A DNA stretch of 64,000 nucleotides from UBA1181 sp963648205 (GTDB lineage: Bacteria; Bacteroidota; Bacteroidia; Bacteroidales; Paludibacteraceae): the NCBI GenBank assembly GCA_963648205.1, contig CAVJCT010000013.1, forward strand, positions 1-64,000, in the 5' to 3' direction. Shown here in pieces: positions 58,928 to 64,000 of the stretch. A model generated the notes under the pieces. It ran no database searches. It had not been told where the DNA came from and saw only the letters and a program-made list of their open reading frames with translations. Position 1 is the stretch's first letter, and each line of letters opens with the position of its first letter. The position numbers and the translations under genes were made by a program.

Positions 58928-59956
58928 ATGCAGTATCGAGACCTTGCCGATTTGATTCGTCCGAAGGCAGCGAACATTTTTGTGTGCCTTGTCATCATTG
59001 CGTTGATATGGAGTGGAGTAATGGAGTTGGGTCTTGATGCGCCAATGAAAACGCCAGAGGGGAGTCTTGTGATGGGATATTCCCCACTGGCTTATCTTTT
59101 GCACGAACATTTATTCGATTTCTCATCGGGTGTAGGAATCGGGGTGTCGTTGCTTTTCATGGTGGTCATTGCCACGGAGATGGTGTGGATGAATGAGATT
59201 TACTCGTTTATTCCATTGCGCTCTATCATGCCCGCCTTTTTCTTTATTGTGATCACTTCGTTGGTGTTTCGTCCACATTTGTTGTATGTGGGCTTTTTTG
59301 TGGCGATGTTGTTCGCCTTTGCTATGTTTGCCTGTTTTCGCCTTTGTGAGGAGGGGGCGAGCAATGCCTCGTTGGTAACCTTCAACATTGGAATGTTGTT
59401 TGGACTATCCCTCTGTTTTTCGCTCTCTACTGCGATATTTGTACTCCCATTGTTGTGGATAACCTATCAAGCACGAACATTAGGTCTTCGCACCTTTATA
59501 GCCTTTCTCTTAGGCTTGTTTGTGCCGATACTCTATACAGTCATCTTCTTGGTGGCGACAGACAATCTTTTCTATTTGGAGCATTACATTGACTCTTGGA
59601 GACTCGGGTCGGGAGCGATGTGGCAGATGATGTCGGATTCCACTTGGATCTATCTGCTCTCTACGGCTGTCATCACCGTGTTTGTGATGGTTCGGGTGAT
59701 GTTGTTCAGCGATCATCAGTCTATTCGAAGTAGGGAAGAGACGATGTTCATCTGCTTCAGTTTTGTATTGTCGTTGGTGGTGATAGCGATGAGTCCGACG
59801 GATGTCTATCTCACTCTGCCACTATCGGTTATGTATGCGTCGTTCTTGCTCGGACAGTCATTCTCGATGGAGTATAGTCTGTTGAATAAGATCGTTTTCG
59901 GCATCTGGACGCTACTGTCTGTGACTTATCTTGTTTTCCCTAATTACAATTTTTAG
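58928..59956 (+). CDS. Polytopic inner-membrane protein of unknown function
   Basis: The 342-residue protein has about ten hydrophobic segments (for example ANIFVCLVIIALIWSGVMEL, FFVAMLFAFAMFACF, LFVPILYTVIFLVA, FVLSLVVIAM) and short loops. It occurs widely in Bacteroidetes without assigned function; I do not recognise catalytic residues. It lies between purD (24 bp) and a YqaA-type gene (18 bp), suggesting one transcript. Confidence 0.75.
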   Translation: MQYRDLADLIRPKAANIFVCLVIIALIWSGVMELGLDAPMKTPEGSLVMGYSPLAYLLHEHLFDFSSGVGIGVSLLFMVVIATEMVWMNEIYSFIPLRSIMPAFFFIVITSLVFRPHLLYVGFFVAMLFAFAMFACFRLCEEGASNASLVTFNIGMLFGLSLCFSLSTAIFVLPLLWITYQARTLGLRTFIAFLLGLFVPILYTVIFLVATDNLFYLEHYIDSWRLGSGAMWQMMSDSTWIYLLSTAVITVFVMVRVMLFSDHQSIRSREETMFICFSFVLSLVVIAMSPTDVYLTLPLSVMYASFLLGQSFSMEYSLLNKIVFGIWTLLSVTYLVFPNYNF

Positions 59957-59974
59957 AGTAGGGGAGAGAAGAGT

Positions 59975-60442
59975 ATGATGGCACAATTGGTTGATTTCTT
60001 GGCACAATATGGTTACTGGGGCTTCTTTATTGCCTCTTTCTTGTCTGCTACGATTTTGCCTTTCAGTTCGGAGTTGATATTGACGGGACTGTTGGTGGCA
60101 GGAGCATCGCCGCTCTATTGCCTTTTATTAGGGACATTAGGAAATACCTTAGGCGGACTGACCTGTTATTGGTTAGGACTGATTGGAAAGGAAGAATGGC
60201 TTTATAAATACTTGAGAGTCAGCGCAGAAGACATAGACAAAAGGAAAAATTGGATACAAAAGTTTGGTGCCTTTGCAGCCTTTTTTTCCTTTCTTCCTGT
60301 GATTGGCGACGTTATCAATGTCGCCTTAGGCTATTTCAGAGTTTGTTGGTGGAAAGTAACTATCTTTATGGCGATAGGAAAGTTTACTCGTTACTTAGTG
60401 TGGATGTGGATGAATCTGGCTCTGATAGCGTCAGTGGGGTGA
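59975..60442 (+). CDS. YqaA/DedA-like VTT-domain membrane protein
   Basis: The 155-residue protein shows the VTT (SNARE-associated) pattern: LAQYGYWGFFIASFLSATILPFSSELIL, LLGTLGNTLGGLTCYWLG, KFGAFAAFFSFLPVIGDVINVALGYFRV, WKVTIFMAIGKFTRYLVWMW. YqaA proteins are small DedA relatives that may help move lipids or ions. Two start codons (MM) are adjacent. Its last 59 bp overlap the end of the convergent helicase gene. Confidence 0.88.
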   Translation: MMAQLVDFLAQYGYWGFFIASFLSATILPFSSELILTGLLVAGASPLYCLLLGTLGNTLGGLTCYWLGLIGKEEWLYKYLRVSAEDIDKRKNWIQKFGAFAAFFSFLPVIGDVINVALGYFRVCWWKVTIFMAIGKFTRYLVWMWMNLALIASVG

Positions 60443-63400
60443 GATACCAAAGATTCGTTTCTGTCTCGTAGCCCATTTGTTGCAGTAATCTTGCATATCC
60501 TTGCACTTGCATATCGTGTTCAGGGCGTGGTTCACCAGTCTTGTAGTCGATGATGATCATTTTGTTGCCCTCCTGAATGACACGGTCTGGTCGGTGTTCA
60601 ACCAATTTCCCATCTTTATCATGCGAGAGGATAGTACATTCGTTGAACGTCTTTAAGCCAGGACGGAACCACTCTTCATGTTCCTTGATTTTCTCATGAG
60701 CTAAATCAATCAACTCTTCTTTTTCCTTTTCTGACTTGATCATTCCATTGTTGAACAGCTCTTTGGCAGCGTTTTCGATATCCTCCTCGGTGTTGATGTT
60801 CTCGAAGAGAGCGTGAAGCAAGATACCCTTCTTTTGAGCCTCTGTGCGCTTCTTTTCATTTCGTCCTTCGCCTGTACTCTCCGTCCCCAATAAACTCTCA
60901 ATGTACTCAGACGCTTTGTTTGAACTTCTGAATTCGGCAGGACGAGGCTCGTAGTGGAAATGACAGTCGATTGTCTCCACATCCGTCTTGAAAGGGTTTG
61001 ACGATTCCTCTTTCTTCTTTGAGTCGAAAGAAGGCATAATGGCTCCTTTCTGGTAGTTGCGGAAGACAACCTTTTGTTTTTCCCCATTTTCAGTTGTTTC
61101 CTCGTCATCTACATCAGACAGTTTGCCTTCTAACACATTGAGTAATAGCGTGTTAAATTTATCTGGTCCTTTGCTTTCTTCGTTTGTTTTGCTTTTTTTG
61201 TCTTCTTTAGGAACTACATTATCGCACATAATGAAAAGGTTGCAGACGGCGCGTGTGAAAGCCACATAAAGGAGGTTGATCGAGTCGGCGAGGGTCAACA
61301 CTTGATTTTTACTCCAGTCTTCTTTGAAGATGGAATATTGTGCTTTCTTGGCTTTTATGTTGATTGGCCAAACTGGAAAATCATTAAAGGATTTATTCTC
61401 CGTTGGAATTTTACACCAAGCAATCTCTGGTTTACTTGAGTCGGTGTAAGAATCGTTGCAGAAAGGCATAATCACAGTGTGATATTCCAACCCCTTCGAT
61501 TTATGGACCGTTGAGATACGGATACCATCGGCATTGTTGCCCATTGGTATCTTTTGTTGTTTCAGATATTTATCCCAATAATCAATAAAATAGGCTATAT
61601 CTGGAGTTTTTCGTTGGATAAACTCATTGAGGGCATCCAAGAACTTGAAGATGAAAGAAGACTGCTCCTTCATCTGGTCTAAATGAAGTAATTTGATGAG
61701 TTCCTCTGTCATTTCGTAGAGTGGCAGATTTGAACACTTTAAAATGCTCTTTTTAAGGTTATCGAAAGCAGGAGAATCCTTGAACCCTGCGTCTGCAATT
61801 TTCTGACTGATAGCGTCTTTCAAGTCGACAGTTCCACTTGAGATTGCATCATAACGGAAATAAACCTCGGTCATTGAAATGTCGTCGTCCGGGTTGAGGA
61901 TAACACGCATTGCATCAATCAATGTCGTCAATGCGATGGACGACTCCAACAGATATGCCTCGTCTGAAATGATATCTAATTTGAGTTTAGGATCTAATTC
62001 ACTTGAATGCTCATTCTTATACTTTGCAAAGAATTCTGCAATTTGTGATATCCTTTTTGTTTTTTTTACGAGAATGGTAATGTCTTTGGCTTGAACACCT
62101 TTGTTGAGTTGAAGGTCGATGACAGTTTTGATCAAGTGGTTCAGCATTCTTTTGTCTTTGCTTGGGTCGTTTTCCTCCTCCTCGTCTGTCTCAGAATTTT
62201 TTCCTTTTTTATCTTGACCGTCACCCAAAAACTCAACAGAGACAAAGCCTTTTCCTTCTTGTTTATCCTTTTTACCGAGGTCTTGGTGAGCGGTTCTGTA
62301 AACCTCGACCAACTTCTCAAAAAGTTCTTTGCTACTCGTTGTCGCATACGCTCCTTTGCAATAGACTTCAACGTATGGTTGCAGGATAGGAGATATATCA
62401 TCCTTATTTTCTGCGTCTTTCGGAGCGAAAAGCATGTTGTTGAAATCGATGATTTCTTGCATGCTACGATAGTTTCCAGAGGCAGGAATTATAGTAGGGG
62501 AGACCCCGATTTGTTTGAACGACGGTTCGTTGTCCAGATCTTGGATGATTTGCCAGTCGCTGTTTCTGAAACGGTAAATCGCCTGTTTTGCATCGCCCAC
62601 GATGAGGTTCGTTTGATTGGAAGCCAGACACTCATTGATGAGCGGACGGAAATTGTTCCACTGCGTATGACTAGTATCTTGAAACTCATCGATCATGATA
62701 TGATCCAACTTCGTACCAATCTTCTCGTAGATGAAGGGAGTGTCAGAGTCTTGAATCATTTCTTGCAGCAAATTGGCAGTATCGCTCAGAATGAACTGTC
62801 CACGCTCATTGTTCACCTCACGCACAATTTTAGACATTTCGTAAAGAAGCCCAAATTCATTGACTTTTTCAAGAATTAATTCGCATGTCGCAATATCCTC
62901 ACTATATTCGCTTTGCTTTGTTGCAACTTTAATAGCTAAAGGTATGAGTTCATCTTTGACGATTTTGACTAAGTTTAAAGTGTCTGCAGGAAGTTTTTTC
63001 CCTGCTTTATAGCCAGACACCCATGCTGTAATTCTTTTATCTTCGTCAGGTTCTAATGTCCCTTTGTATCCATTCCCAGAGACTGGAGTAACATAATCAC
63101 CTTTTTTTATATGATTGAAATAGGAGTAAACACCTCTATTTTTACTAGAAAGGTTATCCACAGTAATGTTATGACTCTTCATACATTGATCGATTTTCTC
63201 TATGTATGAGTCAATCTCTTTTTTCTTGGGTGTGACGATACTATAAATTTTTTTTCGATAATCTTCAATTGCCTCAGGATTTCCTTCCAATATCTTCTCA
63301 ATCGCCTTCTCAAATTGTTTAAAATCCTCTTTAAAGATATTATTGCTAAAGTCTTTAATGTCGGAGGCGATGTTAGTGTTTTTGCTGTTTTCAGATCTTT

Positions 63401-63929
63401 CTCTAATGAAATCAATCAATTTCTGACGAATATCTTTGTTGGTGTTACATTCTTCGGTCAGCACATCAACGGCATCGGCGAGGGGTTCATCTTGGTCGAT
63501 CGAGATGTTGAGATAAGCCCCGATACCCAATTCGTGAGCCAGATTTCGGAGGATAATTTGGAAGAAACTATCGATGGTACTGATTTGAAAACGGCTGTAG
63601 TCGTGCAAGATCTTGTTCAATGCAAGTCTGGCATTTTTGCGAACATCTTCCTCAGTCAGCACTGGCTCGTCGGGCAGACGATCCGCAGCAAGACCGTTCA
63701 TCAAGTTTGCAAGAAGTCCCGCATCAAGGTTGTTGATAATCGTGTAGAGATCAGACATAATACGAGTCTGCATCTCGGCAGTAGCCTTATTAGTGAAGGT
63801 TACAGCAAGGATATTTTTGTACGATTCAGGATTGCGCACCAACAATTTCAGAAACTCCAACGAGAGCGTGTAAGTTTTTCCAGAGCCGGCAGATGCGCGG
63901 TACAATTTCAACGTGTTTGGATTCGTCAT
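60384..63929 (-). CDS. AddA/RecB-like UvrD-type helicase-nuclease
   Basis: The 1181-residue protein has superfamily I helicase motifs: Walker A YRASAGSGKTYTLSLEFL (~9-26), AVTFTNKATAEMQTRI (Ia), MIDEFQDTSHTQW (II, ~415), VGDAKQAIYRFRNSD (III), RISTVHKSKGLEYHTVI (V, ~810) and LLYVAFTRAV (VI). The C-terminal ~150 residues carry a RecB-family nuclease (EHRPDRVIQEGNKMIIIDYKTGEPRPEHDMQ in pieces, with D...DYK). It processes double-strand breaks with an AddB-type partner, not in this window. Transcribed towards the origin, it is the main exception to the right-arm orientation. Confidence 0.92.
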   Translation of the reverse strand: MTNPNTLKLYRASAGSGKTYTLSLEFLKLLVRNPESYKNILAVTFTNKATAEMQTRIMSDLYTIINNLDAGLLANLMNGLAADRLPDEPVLTEEDVRKNARLALNKILHDYSRFQISTIDSFFQIILRNLAHELGIGAYLNISIDQDEPLADAVDVLTEECNTNKDIRQKLIDFIRERSENSKNTNIASDIKDFSNNIFKEDFKQFEKAIEKILEGNPEAIEDYRKKIYSIVTPKKKEIDSYIEKIDQCMKSHNITVDNLSSKNRGVYSYFNHIKKGDYVTPVSGNGYKGTLEPDEDKRITAWVSGYKAGKKLPADTLNLVKIVKDELIPLAIKVATKQSEYSEDIATCELILEKVNEFGLLYEMSKIVREVNNERGQFILSDTANLLQEMIQDSDTPFIYEKIGTKLDHIMIDEFQDTSHTQWNNFRPLINECLASNQTNLIVGDAKQAIYRFRNSDWQIIQDLDNEPSFKQIGVSPTIIPASGNYRSMQEIIDFNNMLFAPKDAENKDDISPILQPYVEVYCKGAYATTSSKELFEKLVEVYRTAHQDLGKKDKQEGKGFVSVEFLGDGQDKKGKNSETDEEEENDPSKDKRMLNHLIKTVIDLQLNKGVQAKDITILVKKTKRISQIAEFFAKYKNEHSSELDPKLKLDIISDEAYLLESSIALTTLIDAMRVILNPDDDISMTEVYFRYDAISSGTVDLKDAISQKIADAGFKDSPAFDNLKKSILKCSNLPLYEMTEELIKLLHLDQMKEQSSFIFKFLDALNEFIQRKTPDIAYFIDYWDKYLKQQKIPMGNNADGIRISTVHKSKGLEYHTVIMPFCNDSYTDSSKPEIAWCKIPTENKSFNDFPVWPINIKAKKAQYSIFKEDWSKNQVLTLADSINLLYVAFTRAVCNLFIMCDNVVPKEDKKSKTNEESKGPDKFNTLLLNVLEGKLSDVDDEETTENGEKQKVVFRNYQKGAIMPSFDSKKKEESSNPFKTDVETIDCHFHYEPRPAEFRSSNKASEYIESLLGTESTGEGRNEKKRTEAQKKGILLHALFENINTEEDIENAAKELFNNGMIKSEKEKEELIDLAHEKIKEHEEWFRPGLKTFNECTILSHDKDGKLVEHRPDRVIQEGNKMIIIDYKTGEPRPEHDMQVQGYARLLQQMGYETETNLWYLTPLTLSEPDSSTSTLSNE

Positions 63930-64000
63930 AATAGTTAAAATTAATTTTTTTCAAATGTAAGAATTTTTAATGAGAAAGACGAAGAAAAGGTGAAGTTAAA

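Overview
The window looks like a replicon of a Bacteroidales bacterium, plausibly Prevotellaceae. The evidence is a run of promoters with the Bacteroidetes sigma-ABfr -7 element TAnnTTTG, a short primary sigma factor, a protease with a type IX secretion (Por) sorting tail, DUF2851, DUF2723 and 2-oxoacid:ferredoxin oxidoreductase genes, and a tRNA without encoded CCA. Most of the DNA is core genome: ackA-pta, pyrE, purL, purE, purD, galE, menA, kdsA, prfC, trmD, thrA, ribF, korAB, rpoD, folK, ybeY. Loss of this replicon would therefore be lethal.

The most striking part is the replication and partition machinery, which is of plasmid type. At about 24.3-25.4 kb lies a gene-free, AT-rich stretch with about 20 copies of a 20-bp iteron (TGCGGAAAnnTTGTnATnTT) in both orientations, two DnaA-box matches and a perfect palindrome. 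A Rep_3-family initiator gene (25426-26889) follows at once. Nearly all genes left of this point are on the - strand and nearly all genes right of it are on the + strand, as expected around a working bidirectional origin. A ParA ATPase and a ribbon-helix-helix partner are encoded at 11.9-13.2 kb. Upstream of parA is a short array of a 12-bp periodic TAT(A/T)G motif. The same motif forms an exceptionally long array of 80 units in one unbroken 12-bp register at 50959-51918, which I propose is the centromere. Together this reads as a chromosome or chromid, or a chromosome whose origin was replaced, using a Rep/iteron origin plus a ParA/RHH/12-mer centromere.

Layout. 1-2.6 kb: a 5'-truncated metallopeptidase-like gene and two paralogous lipoproteins with a scrap of a third. 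2.7-13.2 kb: ackA-pta, a SRPBCC protein, pyrE, DUF2851 overlapping fau head-on, a T9SS protease, GT2, a RibD-like reductase and the par genes. 13.5-16.9 kb: accessory, AT-rich DNA with an EcoRI-family adenine methylase, an HTH regulator, a deleted HipA-like gene and a HIRAN gene, around a flavin reductase. 17.0-24.3 kb: purL, a TSCPD protein, a phosphoglycerate mutase-like gene, galE and a nucleotidyltransferase. 24.3-26.9 kb: origin and rep. 27-39.2 kb: menA to korAB and yecH. 39.3-47.4 kb: a defence island with an Rpn nuclease, two C5 cytosine methylases, an NgoFVII-like nuclease, McrB, a DinD-RhuM fusion and a truncated McrC-like gene. 47.4-50.9 kb: rpoD, purE, folK, ybeY and a lysozyme. 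50.96-51.92 kb: the 12-bp array. 52.2-64 kb: a ComEA-like protein, DUF2723, a deacetylase, purD, two membrane proteins and a convergent AddA/RecB-like helicase-nuclease.

All functional statements come from reading motifs by eye; no database search was run.
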